Assembly: GCA_033182465.1 (NCBI GenBank)
Contig: CP137323.1
Location: forward strand, 1,426,001-1,490,000
Direction of reading: 5' to 3'
Length of the DNA stretch: 64,000 nucleotides
Source: Sanghuangporus weigelae
Lineage: Eukaryota; Basidiomycota; Agaricomycetes; Hymenochaetales; Hymenochaetaceae
Of the stretch, positions 34,758-47,000 are shown piece by piece (position 1 is the stretch's first letter; the number at the start of each line of letters is the position of its first letter). Both the position numbers and the translations under genes were made by a program. The notes under the pieces were generated by a model. That model worked only from the letters and a program-made list of their open reading frames with translations, did not search any database and was not told the DNA's origin.

Positions 34758-36275
34758 GGTGCTTTATTCAAAGGAACAAGTCTCCACAGGGATCAAGTAT
34801 TCGAAAGCAGGTCAAGGCACGAGAAGGAGTGCTTTGTGGATAAAGTAGTGGGAGGAGAGAATACAAAGAGACGAGGAGGAGCGCGACGCGTTTTATTCGT
34901 CTGCTTATGTCATCTCAGCTTTGACAAACAAAGCCAAACGCGTCGTGTTCCTCTTGGGCATAACGCGTAACAACAGCTCAATTCATCGTTTGATGGTGAG
35001 ATCGTCGTATATTGAAGGAAATGGCAGATTGAAACCGCGGACGCCGCCGCAGGGCATGTTTCGACGAAAGGGGCTTGTAAAGAAGGAAGAATAATATGCC
35101 AGGAAATTTTCTTGTCGTCCGCAACACACCAAGCCACGGTACATGGTTATATCGTGTGTTGTATCTTGGATCTTTTCGTGTCTGAATCAGGAAAGTATGA
35201 ACGATTCCTTTTTTAACGAGCACAGAATAATGCTGCTGTGATTAGCGGCACTGCCAGTCGGGGCAACATCGACAGCTCAAACAACCACCACTACGAAAGC
35301 TCTGGTCGCGATTAGGATTCTGAGACAAGCATTGCATGTATCGCAGAGATATGCTTACCCCCTCCCCCCCAGACATCCTTCTCTCAGAGAGGGAGCAGCA
35401 TCCCGTACGTACAGGTCACCACGAGCACAAAAAATCGGTCGAGTTTCTACGCGTCTTTGTCTTCGTCTTTATCTTCGCTGTTTCCTGTTGTGTAATTCCA
35501 AACATTGTCTCCTGTGGTGAACTGTTGACTAAAGTGAATGCCCGTCGTAAAGATAAAGGGAAATTCGATTCGGTCGACATGAGCTCGTGTTTGCTTGTTC
35601 GCTTGTATGCGAACCTGGTTCTCGTACATTTATTTCAGTTTGCCATTCCTATAGTGACTCATTCTTCGAGAGAGTGTAATGCGCCACGGCATTATATAGT
35701 AGTCCAATATGATGAAGTGAATCTCATCCCCATGCATCACTCATATTGCCATGAAATCCCATCCGGTGCGCGAGTATTAAGACTTAGTACAGAAATGTAC
35801 TCCTGTAGGTTTCTTGGAGTCCACACTGGTGACGTGAAGATGGTTAAATTCTTTTATATCATCTACAAACCTCCAAATCTGTTGCTTAATGATTCAGTGA
35901 GCTTCTCGTAGAATGACTGTATAGTGAACGGCCTTGTATGTGCCCAGGCTCAGTTCTATAATAGTTCAAAGAGCTACAAAACAGACGAGTACAGTACAAG
36001 AGTAGCATAGTACTTCATGAGTGGAAGCATTCCGGCAAGACAATGACAGCAAAAACAGACAGATACGCGTGAAAGTCCGAATACTGAAAAGAAAAAGGAG
36101 ACGCCGAAGACTGATCATGGTATGAGCAAGGATACAAATGACAAAGGAAAAGAATTTTAAGAAATGGCGGGTTATGCGCCGTCAGTGGCAAAGAATTTAC
36201 AATGAAGCAAGCGAGATGATCAATCAAACACGTGAGGAGATGCTTACGCCAACAACTTAGGGCCGAGCCGAGCCT
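34758..36275. repeat. Array spacer E/F
   Basis: Copy E upstream region with inverted repeat (34879-34951), a low-complexity CCCCCTCCCCCCC patch at about 35359, and the downstream block of copy F. The part from 35795 on matches 52093 onward almost base for base. Confidence 0.6.
34879..34951. promoter_or_regulatory. CGCG inverted repeat upstream of copy E
   Basis: GAGCGCGACGCGTTT (34879-34893) faces AAACGCGTCGTGTTCC (34936-34951) across about 42 bp, with one changed base in each arm compared with copy F. It is 122-194 bp before the copy E start codon. Confidence 0.5.
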
Positions 36276-38004
36276 TCAAAACCGACGCGCACGCTTAACA
36301 CCTTTACTTGAGCCTTCGCCTCTATCATCCTCTTCTTTTTCAGTGTGTCTACCCATGCTCCTCAACCATCGCTTTTCCTCGTCGACGAGACTCGGGTCGT
36401 CAACGCTGACGTAGTCGGGTACGGTAGAGTCCGTCCTTCTTTTCGCCGCCAAATTCCTTTCGTGTCCATCACGCAGGTGACGGACGAACTGGTCGCGCGT
36501 TCCACGAGAGAAGGACGTACCACAAGGGCAGATGTATGCGCTCACTTGTAGGTGCACCTCCGTTACGTGGCGTGGTAGGCCCGTATTGGGCCCGACGGTT
36601 CTCAATGATCCCCTATCTTCTGCCCACATACACCGTTCTTCCGTCAAGCGTCGGGGGCACCCGAGCTTGCCACCGGGATGTTGAGCCAGATAGGCATCCA
36701 CATGGACAGCAACGTGGGCACGAATCGACCCGGAGTCAAAGGATGTCAGACACGCTCCATTCGGCAGAGCGTCATGCGATGGGAATGGGCAGGACCACCG
36801 GTGGGAGGCGCTATGCACAGGCTTAAGGCCGAATCGATAGATTATAAACCCTGTTGACAAGGGATTCGAGCCCGTAATCTTTGCCTTCCCTTTTATGTTC
36901 CTGGTGCCCCGTCCAAGGGCCGTTCCGTTAGGGTTGCGGCCACTATCGCTGCTCGAAGATCTTGTGTTGTCAATATGGTGGTCGCGTTTTCTTTTTCTTG
37001 GACGGAGATTAATTGATTTGAGGTCGTTGGCATTTTGTGTTTGGTCCGTCTGTGCTGTGCGTCGGTCAAGTTGCACTACAGAAGGGCCGTCGTCTGTCGG
37101 CGTAGAAATTAGGCCCTCTGACGGAGGGCTCGCGGACGAAGCTAGAGACGACGCTCTAGGCACAATTATTGTCAATAGATTATGGGGATGGAGAGGGAAG
37201 GGCGCATACGGTGTCTCTTCTCTCTCACCCGGCGCGTCATGATCAGAGTGTGAGGCAGAATCTTTGACTGGATGTTCATCCGTCTTTTCCCCCAACGATT
37301 CATCTACTGTGTAACTGGTCATCACTGGTGAGCCAGTGAACCTGTCGAATTCAAAGCGTTCATCTGTGATGTAGAACGCATATTGATTCAATAGATCCAT
37401 GAATTCGTCTAAACTTATGGAGGGAATGCTCATAAGTTACGATTTCATGAACAAAGAAACAATATGCACACCTTAGGCGAGCAATAGTTTTCGCCGACTG
37501 TACTGAGCGGCCATTCGGAAAGAAGCTCGTTTGCAATGAGTCCTCTTCGGTGGGGACTGTCGGTCCCGAGGTACTATGGCAAGTATCGCTACATAGTGGA
37601 TCTATGATGTTTTCACGTGATGGCTCGGTCAGGCTGAGCGATACGTCGAATCTGAATGCGGGAAAAGAGTCAGCAGCCGGCAGATCATGCAGGTGATTCA
37701 CGTACCCATCTTCTACAGGCTGGAGAAGGCCTTCCAGCCTCTCCAGAGATTCCTCGATTTCGACAGGATTGTCGTCGGGAGCCCCGAACAATTCATCGTC
37801 AGGCATATTCATAAAGTCCAGCCCGGAGCTCGTCCCTTCCAGGAGAGCGCTTTCAATCGTGTCAGTGCGCGTCAGAGGCTCAGTTATATACGATGGATGT
37901 GCTTACTCAGGTGTTACTTTGGAATCTCCATTATCTTTAGACGCGTCAGTGGTTTGGGACGATGTGGATGAAGGAGAGTACGAACGACTGTGGGTGTGAG
38001 ACAT
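36276..38004 (-). CDS. Array copy F: three-finger C2H2-like protein
   Basis: ATG at 38004 (MSHTHSRSYSPSSTSS) with a GTAAGC donor after the first exon. Exon 2 gives MNMPDDELFGAPDDN and SLERLEGLLQPVEDG. Exon 3 is Ser/Thr-rich and ends at IARL. Exon 4 carries FMDLLNQYAFYITDERFEFD and FTGSPV. The last exon has RKRKRD and the finger module (CPFPSHDALPNGACLTSFDSG, CPRRLTEERCMWAEDRG, CPCGTSFSRGTRDQFVRHL), with all Cys/His kept, ending EEDDRGEGSSKGVKRARRF. The linker before the second-finger His pair is longer than in B and C (SLRTVGPNTGLP). No disabling change was seen. Its 5' half is almost identical to copy H. Confidence 0.8.
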
Positions 38005-38955
38005 GGTGGTTTAAATTCAAGAGAACAGATGGCCACAGGGACCACGTATCACGAATAGGGTCAAAATACGAGATGGAATGCCTTGTGGATAAAGCAGTGG
38101 AAGGAGAGAATACAAAGAGACGAGGAGGAACGCGACGCGTTTTATTCGTCTGCTTATGTCATCTCAGCTTTGACAACAAACAAAGCCAAACGCGTCGCGT
38201 TCCTCTTGGGAATGTCGCGTAACAACAGTTCAATTCATCGTTTGATGGTGAGATCGTCGTATATTGAAGGAAATGGCAGATTGAAACCGCGGACGCCGCC
38301 GAAGAGCATGTTTCAACGAAAGGGACTTGTAAAGACGGAAGAATAATATGCCAGTAATTTCTCTTGTTGTCCGCAATACACCAAGCCACGGTACATGGTT
38401 CTATCGTATGCTACCTATCTTGGGTCTTTTCGTGTCTGAATTAGGAAACTATGAGCTTTTTTTCGTTTGACGAGCGCAGAATGATGCTACCCGCGATTGG
38501 CGGTACTGCCAGTCGCAACAACATTGACAACTCAAGTAACAATTCGTACAGAAACACTGATTGTGACTGGGATTCTTGGACAGAGATATGCTTACCCCCT
38601 CCCCCACCAGACATCCTTCTGTCAGAGAGGGAGCAGCATCTCGTACGTACAGGTCACCACGAGCACAAAAAATCGGTCGAGCTTCTACGCGTCTTTGTCT
38701 TCGCTGTTTCCTGTTGTGTAATTCGATATGTTCCAAACATTGTCTCCTGTGGTGAACTGTTGACTAAAGTGAATGCCCGTCCTCGTACATTCATTTCAAT
38801 TTGCCATTCCTATAGTGACTCATTCTTCGAGAGAGTGTAATGCGCCACGGCATTGTATCGTGGTCCAATATGATGAAGTGAATCTCATCCCCATGCATCA
38901 CTCATATTGCCATGAAATCCCATCCGGTGCGCGAGTATTAAGACTTAGTACAGAA
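38005..38955. repeat. Array spacer F/G, left part (up to the chromovirus)
   Basis: Upstream region of copy F with a perfect inverted repeat, then spacer. From about 38100 to the transposon it is nearly identical to 54400-55255. The spacer resumes at 52093 after the element. Confidence 0.7.
38127..38203. promoter_or_regulatory. Perfect 16-bp CGCG inverted repeat upstream of copy F
   Basis: GGAACGCGACGCGTTT (38127-38142) and AAACGCGTCGCGTTCC (38188-38203) are exact reverse complements, 45 bp apart, with TATGTCATCTCAGCTTTGACA between. The site lies 123-199 bp before the start codon. Each arm holds an ACGCGT core (MCB-like). It could bind a dimeric regulator or form a hairpin. Confidence 0.6.
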
Positions 38956-38960
38956 ATGTA
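38956..38960. repeat. Left target-site duplication ATGTA of the chromovirus
   Basis: ATGTA directly before the left LTR is repeated at 52093-52097. The uninterrupted paralogous spacers (for example 35795 and 55258) read ATGTACTCC across the site, which confirms the empty-site sequence. Confidence 0.9.
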
Positions 38961-39213
38961 TGTGACGAATGGATATTCGGTCACACTGAAGAATTCTCCT
39001 GGAGCTCAGTTCACACGTCTACTGACTGGAATAACCGTAGTATTGTGTGTATAACGAGAGGGGAGAATCTTCCTTACATGTCACTATCTACTTGCTATTT
39101 AAACTAAAATACATGAGGCATAACATGAGGGAAATAGTGCTATACTTAATCCGACTTTCCTGATCTTAAGTAATCAGTACTCAGATAATACGAGTGACCG
39201 TTACATCATCACA
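38961..39213 (-). repeat. 3' LTR of the chromovirus (left in window)
   Basis: Starts TGTGACGAATGGATATTCGG and ends ATCATCACA on the plus strand. It matches 51837-52092 with about five transitions and a small indel near its outer edge. Confidence 0.92.
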
Positions 39214-39425
39214 TACGCCCTCCAGAACTTGTGTGCGAGTTCTTCTTATAGTAAATAAAAATCATAGACCGCCGAGAATAATATCCATAAGAGTGAGAGC
39301 AAATCATACTGCATATAGAAAGCAGATCATAAGATCGGCATCAAATTACATAAAGTGCATAATGCATAAGTTGTTCTGCACACATATCACATCTGCACAG
39401 CCACGAATATTAACATTACTTGTCT

Positions 39426-40541
39426 TTATACCTCCATGTCCTGATCACTGAACACTGGGGCCTCAGGTACTGGAGTGCTGGAACACTTGGTGGGCTCTTG
39501 TTCTTCGGGAATTGTGGTGTGTACTTGAGAATGAGGGCCCCTGGACTGGTCTGTCGAAGATACAATCGTCGTCTCGACTGCGGACAACTCTGCTGGCGCG
39601 GCAGGACCCTGGCTTGGTACTGCTCGATGTGCATTCTCGCTGGATGTCTTGATTACGAAGTTCGAAACCTTGCCTGGGCGAACTATTGGGTTTTGTAATG
39701 GTGTCCCGGGCTGAGTGTCCAAGAAGGACTCATTTGAGTTCGTACCCGAACGATATACGGAGCCTCGATTATGTCTGGAGTAAGGGAAGCCCCCTTCTCT
39801 GATACGGACTTCTCGTATTTTCGCTCCTAGAAGTAAGGACTTTGTTAATTCAGTTATGCACTCGAGGTCTGACTGATTGTTACCCTTGTTAGAGGCCGCG
39901 TTTTTACGCTTCGAGTAGTTGTAATGGATCTGAACGGCTTCAGCTAGGTGCCTTGGGTCTGCAAAGGGTGGAAGGGACAACAGGGCGTAATAATCAGGTA
40001 TGTGTTGATTATAAAGACGTCGGACCGTCAAGTAACATTCTGGCATTTGAAAGCCCGGCGGGATCAAGTTCGTCTCGATGTAACGATGGAATTCATGTAC
40101 TTTATGAAGTTCGGCTGCTGCGAACAGGTAGGCCGTAGATGTAGCGGGGTCAAAAGTAGCCCAGTCCTTAGAAACATGCGGTGCGTCTGGTTCCATAAAC
40201 TTCTCCAGGGGAGGGTTCGCAAGGTTGGACTGAGGTGCAAAGAACTCAAGCGTAGCGAGAGTGGGATCCATCGCGGGCGCTTCTGTGGTGCCTCGAAGCT
40301 TCTTTGTTTGCTTCTTATGTGAGTCCTTTAGTTGGTACACACTTTTTACATGTGGCATTTCTGACATTGCCTCGTGTACTATTAAAATTGTACTCAGGGT
40401 TATCTGTGGATCATTGGTATCTAGTTCCTCACTCCCCATTGGTAGTTTTTCTACGGAATCGATCCCTAACACCTCAAAGTACGTATTAAGTGCCTCCAGG
40501 TGCTTAATCTTTTCGTAAGGGAGCCATGTGTGGTCCCCCAC
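39426..40541 (-). pseudogene. Chromodomain half and C-terminal extension of the integrase polyprotein
   Basis: 371-codon frame starting inside a chromodomain (VGDHTWLPYEKIKHLEALNTYF, after FKIVWK just upstream). The first half of the chromodomain (NEWIVESIDAHYGKGR) is in the previous frame, so a one-base shift near 40560 breaks the domain. About 320 residues follow the chromodomain, which is much longer than usual. They include a helix-rich middle (YLFAAAELHKVHEFHRYIETN) and a Ser/Thr/Pro-rich end. The chromodomain normally steers integration to marked chromatin. The extension's role is unknown. Confidence 0.7.
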
Positions 40542-40549
40542 TTTCCAGA

Positions 40550-41914
40550 CTATCTTGAATAAGGCATTCGGCCCTTACCATAGTGAGCATCTATCGATTC
40601 TACTATCCATTCATTTGTATTGTCATCTAATCCAGTTACTTGGCTGACATCTCTTCCAGGGAATAGCCTGTCATCATTCGGAATGTGTATTCTTAGAAGT
40701 GATGCATGGAATACCGGATGGATGCCTCGAATCTTCAATTCCCTTGGTAAGTCGATTTCATAGGAGTCGTTTCCTGCAATTCTCGTTATTTTGTATGGAC
40801 CGATGAACTTTGGTACGAGCTTCCTAGCTCTTTGTTTTGGTAAGTTCATATTCTTTGTTGAGATGTATACTAAATCTCCTAATTCGAAAGGTGATTCCCT
40901 TCGTCTCCTATTAGCTTGCCTCATTTGTCTAACGCATGCTTGCAGGATCGAGTCATGTGCTTGCATAATTGCCCCTTTCAGTTTTTGTGCAAAACTCCTA
41001 ACTCCGGGGTATTCATCTTTGCTAGGGTCGTTCCAAATCATGGAACGTGGCATTCTTCCATAGTTCAGGAAAAATGGTGCGTAACCTGTTGTTTCTGATC
41101 TCGCTGAATTGATTGCAAACTCTATCATAGGTAGTTTCATCACCCAATCTTTTTGATTCGGTGAGACACATTGTCTCAGCATCTGAGCAATCGTCTTATT
41201 CATTCTCTCGGTTGCTCCATCGGTTTGTGGATGGTAAGCACTCAATAATTTTAATTTCACGTTTAACAGTTTGTTCAAATGTCGCCACATAGTACTCGTG
41301 AATATCGATCCTCGATCACTGACTATCAATTCTGGTAAGCCGTGTAATTTGTATATGCTTTCGAATATTAATTCTGCGAATTCTTTAGCTTGGTATGTCT
41401 GTTTACATGGTACTAAGTGCACCATTCCGGTAAGTAAACATATTATTGTACATATCATATCGAATGAACTCAGACGGTTCTTAGATTCAGGTAATGGTCC
41501 GACAAAATCCATGCCTATGGATTGCCATGGTCGAGTAGGTACTGTCAGTGGGTTTAATAGTCCAAATGGTCTCTGATGGTTTGGTTTCGTCACTTTGCAT
41601 GTATGACACGAATCACAAAACGAGTTTATGTCATTTATCATGTCTTTCCACCATACTTGGTCTCTCAGGTACATCAAAGTTTTACATGCTCCTAAGTGAG
41701 CTAAGATATAATGTGCGTGTTCGATCACAATTTCTCTTGCTTTCCTGTTATTAATTAGAATATTGGGTATACAGAGTAGGTACCTCTCGCCCTCCCGTCG
41801 AAATGCTAAGCCATTTTTGACGTAAAAATTCTTGTAGTGAGATGGGTTTTCGAGTATTAACTTGAAAAATTGGTCTTCGCCATATCTGTTTCTCAAACAG
41901 TGTGGAAATTGCAT
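40550..41914 (-). pseudogene. Integrase domain of the chromovirus pol
   Basis: 454-codon frame. The zinc-binding HHCC region is visible (HAHYILAHLG ... FCDSCHTCK), followed by the DDE core: Asp in SIGMDFVGPLP, Asp in LIVSDRGSIFTS and Glu in HPQTDGATERMNKTI. A GPY-type C-terminal region follows (KLVPKFIGPYKITRI, HPVFHASLLR). The frame then enters the chromodomain and stops at 40550 because of the frameshift. Catalytic residues are all present. The upstream link to RNase H is interrupted by several stops. Confidence 0.88.
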
Positions 41915-42088
41915 TTGTGGCTGAGCCTGCGAAATTACCTCAGTAAGTCGTGGTTGGACTGTTTCTTGTAAGTCCTGTGTGTCTGATCTGGGTTCTGGGA
42001 ATGGCGGATCATTTATTTCGTAAGTTGTTTCTTCATTTCGAGTCGAAGGTTGCGATACGGTCAGCGTGATCTGCTGATCTTGATTGTT

Positions 42089-42655
42089 TTTCTTAGTTTG
42101 GTTTTATCGATCATTATCGGTAGGTCGATCCGCCGTGATGCGACGCGCATTGTCCTCGGACAGTTGCGCATCTGGATTTTTTATTCTTAGAAGTATCTTC
42201 TTCACATTCAACTGTGGGTTTCCGCCCTCCAGTTTGTTAAGTATATTTTCATGCTGTCCAGCTCATTTGAAAGTAAGTCTTAGTTTATTTGAACTCATAC
42301 CGGTTTGACTAACTTTGCTCGGTACGTTGGTTTCAGTAATATTCAAAGGTATAGAGTACGCTTCGTGTATCCTTGCTGAATTTATTACTAACAGTTGTGA
42401 AATCTTAGGTTCCATACGCATAAACGATGCTAAATCATCATCGTTGATTTCAGCCGTGTATTTGGAGTTTGATCTTACGGTACCAGGTAAGTCATCTACA
42501 TAAAGTCATGATAATGCATCTGCTAATATGTTATCGGTTCCTTGAACATAGATGATTTCGAAATTGAAATCCGAAATTTTCTCTATTCATCTGGCTTGTC
42601 TTCCATTCAAATTTGGTTGACTGAGTAAGTGTTGTAATGGTTTATGATCGGTATA
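42089..42655 (-). pseudogene. RNase H C-terminal part and connection to integrase, with several stops
   Basis: In one frame the sequence continues from RNase H (YTDHKPLQHLL, then EKISDFNFEIIYVQGTDN and ADALS) through a spacer with KKILLRIKNPDAQLSEDN. It is interrupted by stops near 42656, 42586, 42504, 42263 and 42104. Each is one transition away from the Trp, Arg or Gln codon expected from the family or from context. Confidence 0.7.
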
Positions 42656-43357
42656 TCATCTAAAGTGAGTTCCTTGTAATAAATTTCTATGTCGTAACAT
42701 TGTTTCGACACCTGCTAATAATTCCTTATCATGTACAGGGTAATTCTGTTGTGCAGAATCCATTTTAGCAGAATAGAATGCTGCTATTTTGGCGTTTCGC
42801 CAATCTTCACCTTGACTAACTATTCCTCCTATTCCGGTATGTGAAGCATCGGTAATAATGTTTATGGGAGGTGCGTCATTTCCATATTGTAAAACTACAC
42901 GATGGTGGTTTCGAAAGTCATAAACTAACTTTATTATTTGGTTAAATGCTCGGTGTTCAGTAAACGTCCATCGAAACTGAGCCATTTCACCTGAAATGTT
43001 CGATAATACTGACATTGGTATTCTTAATTGAGGTATGTTCGGTGCTAAGTATCCCACAGCTCCTAAGAATTGTTTTAACGAGTCTTTATTAGTAGGTACC
43101 TTCCAATTTCTAATCAAATCAACCTTATGTGGGTCCATTCTTATTCCATTGTCATCGATTATGTGTCCTAATATCTTTAGTTCGCTTTGAAACAGTTGCA
43201 TTTTGTGTTCACTCAAGTAAAATTGCTCACGATGCAAGATGTCAATAACTGTCTTCAAATGTCGTAAGTGTTCTTCGATCGTATCAGAATAAATCACTAA
43301 GTCATCCAGATAGATATCCATCCAATCCCCTAAGTAGGGTTGGAAAATATGATTCAT
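42656..43357 (-). pseudogene. Reverse transcriptase palm/thumb and RNase H start
   Basis: 233-codon frame. The catalytic YxDD box is MDIYLDDLVIYS. ILGHIIDDNGIRMDPHKVD and LKQFLGAVGYLAPNIP are the usual Ty3 RT segments after it. RNase H begins at NIITDASHTGIGGIVSQ and continues PVHDKELLAGVETM. The frame is closed by a stop directly before YTDHK. The 5' neighbour (43397-44041) is separated only by a TAG in place of a Gln-type codon. Confidence 0.88.
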
Positions 43358-43396
43358 TAACGCCTGGTATGTAGTGCCGCTATTACAATCACCTAA

Positions 43397-44050
43397 CTAC
43401 ATAACTTCACTAACCATTGTTCCGTCAGGTGTATTGAATATTGTTCTCGGTACGTGTTCTGGTATTATTCTTATTTGTTCATAAGCATCTTTACCATCTA
43501 TTAACGATTTGTACTTCTTAGATGCGACTCTTCGCAACACGGATTCAATATCTGGTAATGGTGATGATAATTTACGAGTGTTCACGTTTCGTTCTTGTAA
43601 GTCGACTACTGTTCTTAGATGTATAGGCTCATCTTTATTCTTTCTAGGTTTCTGAAGTAATAACATAGGCATCGCGTTCGATCCTGTTATTACCTTCCAT
43701 CTCCCACTTTGTATGTAATCTTTTCGTTTCTTTCTCCATTGTTCTCTTAATGGGTCAGGACAGGTCGAATGACGAAATTTATATTGCTTGGTTTCGTCTA
43801 TCAATGGTATAGTATGATTAATTGCTCTGAAAGGTGGTAATGATGTCTGAGAAGCGTCTTTAAACAGGTCCTTCACGTATTCTTTTATATCGCATCTGCA
43901 TTTTTCAATTTCATTCTTGTAAGTGTCAATCAATAAGGATGATAATTGTTTGCTTTGCTCACCTTTAAATGGCAAAGGTTCTTTGCTTTCGATCCAGATT
44001 CTTGGCTCGTTAAAGCCAATAGAAACTTTATGTTGGTACAAAAATGGTGT
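43397..44050 (-). pseudogene. Reverse transcriptase N-terminal part
   Basis: 214-codon frame. PMLLLQKPRKNKDEPIHLRT and VVDLQERNVNTRKLSSPLP are the fingers motifs, and SLIDGKDAYEQIRI has the first catalytic Asp region of Ty3 RTs. The frame ends at TAG (43397) after GTMVSEVM. Upstream it runs into the nested insertion: GTPFLYQHKV directly continues the protease frame on the other side (47386 on). Confidence 0.85.
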
Positions 44051-44055
44051 ACCTA

Positions 44056-47000
44056 TGAAAGGATCCGCTCAAAATCTTGCATCAGGATCGACGCGATCAG
44101 CAGATCCACACGATCAGCTTTCCAAACGCGACCAGTAACCAAGCCAGCTATCACAGGCCCAAGCGATTGAACGGCCTAGGCAACAGTAACCCGTTACCAC
44201 CCGAGCGCTAGAAGCACCGAAGTGGATACGTAATCCCGCTAACAGCTAACACTGCCGACCGCCTATTACCACAGACTACCACTCTAACACCGCCGACCAA
44301 GCAACCAGAGCGACCTCGATCAAAAGAAGCGATCAAACTTCTTAGAAGTCCAGAAGCACAACTACTAAAGCCTAAATGCTAAAAGGCTAAAGGCTAATAA
44401 GGTTTATGGAGACCTCACTGGCATTTCAGCACTGTCAAGTCTGTGCACGAGTTTACATGATCCTTTATGAAGTATACTACATAGTATGCACGGCAACAGT
44501 TGGCACGCTGTCGGTCGGCGGTGTCATATCTGAAGGTGCTACAGATGTCCGTCCTACTAAGGGTACTGAATGTATGAAGGAACCTCCAAAAATGGGATGC
44601 CGACGCTATCAGACTCTCAAAGACCTACTACCCGGCAGGTGCCAGGAACTGTCGGAGACGTAATGGATGGGTCTAAGGATGCCGCTGGATAAAGGGAATA
44701 GGATAACAGGGCCGCCGCTCAAAAGGGGGGATCACAAGAGGCTGCTGACGTGGTATAAACTCGGCCACAGGAAGGTATGAAGCGTATAAGATGAATATAA
44801 AGGATAAAATGGAGTGAGTGGCTGGAGAAGGCGCCGCTGGGTCGTCTGATAGGATGCCTGGGTCGTCGGATGGCCGCCGACGTCGAATAGAGGGGTGCCG
44901 GACTGAGGGGGAGGCCGCAGGAATCCGCCGAAGTAGCGTAAACACGATAGATGAGAGGAAAAGACCGTATAAGATCAATATATGGGATAAACTGGAGTGA
45001 AAGGCTGGAAAGGACGCCGAAGGGGAGTCTGATAAGAAGCCTGGGTCGCCGAAGGGTCGCCGATGTCAAATAGAGGGGCGCCGGACAGGTATAAAGTGTG
45101 GGGAGGAGGCTCAGGGTTAAATCCCAAGCCCTACTCACTCACTGAATGTCAGAGCGGCAGAGGCGTACCGGAGGCGGCGAAGGCAAGTAGAATGTGGAGT
45201 CAAACAAGAGGAGATGTCAAGGATAGTATATAGTCAAGGGGGAGGCTCAGTACATGAGGGGAGACTCAGAGTGAGGGATATCTCGAACTCTGGCGCTCGG
45301 TCTGGTACATGCTCTTGGAATCCTTGCTAGGCTTGGAATCCTGTCGTCTACAAGCTAGTATAAGCTCTATATATACTCTACTGCTGTCGCCGACACATCC
45401 TACTGTCTGACAACATCTCCTGAGTCATCTGGGTCGCCAAGGGCCGCTGCCGGAGCGCCCAGGTGAAATCTGAGAGCGGCAACGTGAGGGGGGCATCCAA
45501 TCACATGAAATATTGAGTATCTGCAATAACACGGGCGCCGGCGGAGTTGGGCTTGGCGGCGCGAGTCGGTGGCTTGGCACGCCAATGTACCACATGCCTA
45601 CCTTCCATACATGGTCTAATGGGGGCCGCCGCGTCGGGGGGAAGTCGGGAAACATCGGAACCGATGATTGGAGGCTGATATCGCGTATATGAGACAAAGG
45701 GTGCATCAGCCAATGTCCCTGAGGTGTCCGATGCATCGGCGGCACTCAATACAGAGTGTGGGCGATCCCTAGTGACTAATATGAGTGGCCGGAGCGGCAG
45801 TGCTGTGGGGGACTGCCGGACTGGTGGCAGATACATCGTAATGAGGCATGTAAGCACATATGACAATATATAGCTCCCTAGACAATGGGGGACTGCTTGG
45901 TAAGCTGTAGGAGGCGTCGGCGAGGGTACCTGAGGATGTCTGAGTGTCCGCCGCATTGATCGGCGCCATAGGGGGCCGACTCGGAGGCGTCCAGAGTCGC
46001 TGCAAGGCTGTACGTATAGTAAATCGTAAGATCGGCGGCATGTAATCATTGGAGGGTCTGTCCTATAGTGCCTGGTGCTGGGTAGGAGCTGTCGGCGGAC
46101 CTTTCTGAGTGTCGGAGAGCCATTGGCGGATCGATCTGGGCCATAGGAGGGCGCCGCAGTACAGTATGTGTACTGGAATCAGTGGAAACGTGCTCAAATG
46201 GTGTCTTGAGTGCAGTAGGAGTATGCCCTCACACTCTGAGGTGTCGGCGGCGCTGGGATATGGTATCTGCAGTATAGGGGGAGCCATAGTATGAGTGTAC
46301 TGGCACAGGAGGGGCCAGTGCGCTACAACGCGTGACTGTCACATCGAAACCAAGCGACACCTTCAAGATACAATGCATTCCAATCCACCAAACCCAGTAG
46401 TACCCAAGAAACGAGAGGAACTCACGATCACAACTCGGACCCCTTGAACTGCGAACCCGATAACTTGGAGAATGATTGGATGGTATAGACCGGAGTTGCA
46501 CACACCATGTCCAGCATCTACGATACAGGCAAACCTTTATTTACCAAGAGATGTGAACCTGGAGACCAAGCAATTACAACTCCTTATACAACGAAGGATA
46601 TGGCATTACATTCGAGACATACGATATGAAGGCAAAGCATGGCTAGTCACCAGAACCCAGCAGAACCCGCCAGCAGAGCTTATGCAGTTCATGATATGCC
46701 TTGGACCATACTCTACACCGACCTGACACCTTAACATGGACGTGCAAGTTATGCTTACCCTCGCTGGACCTCGAGATGAATTCCGAAGAATCACATACCG
46801 AGCAGCCTACATCACTCCAAGAGCAAAGATGCCACTCAATGATGGCAATGACATCGTTATGGAGTACTGACAGTGGAGCATTCCACATCGGAACACCACC
46901 TCTATTGTCTCAGTCAGCAACTCCACAGAATTCTGTCATAGTGGAGACGATCTTACAAAGATTGGAGCAAAGCGCAGCAGGATGACAAAGGAACAGATGT

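Noticed and set aside
38451-38840. 129-codon plus-strand frame, identical in protein to one at 54752-55141
   Set aside because: The DNA of the two spacers is nearly identical, so identity says nothing about coding. The same spacer in units E and H has indels that break the frame, and the opposite strand is open too.
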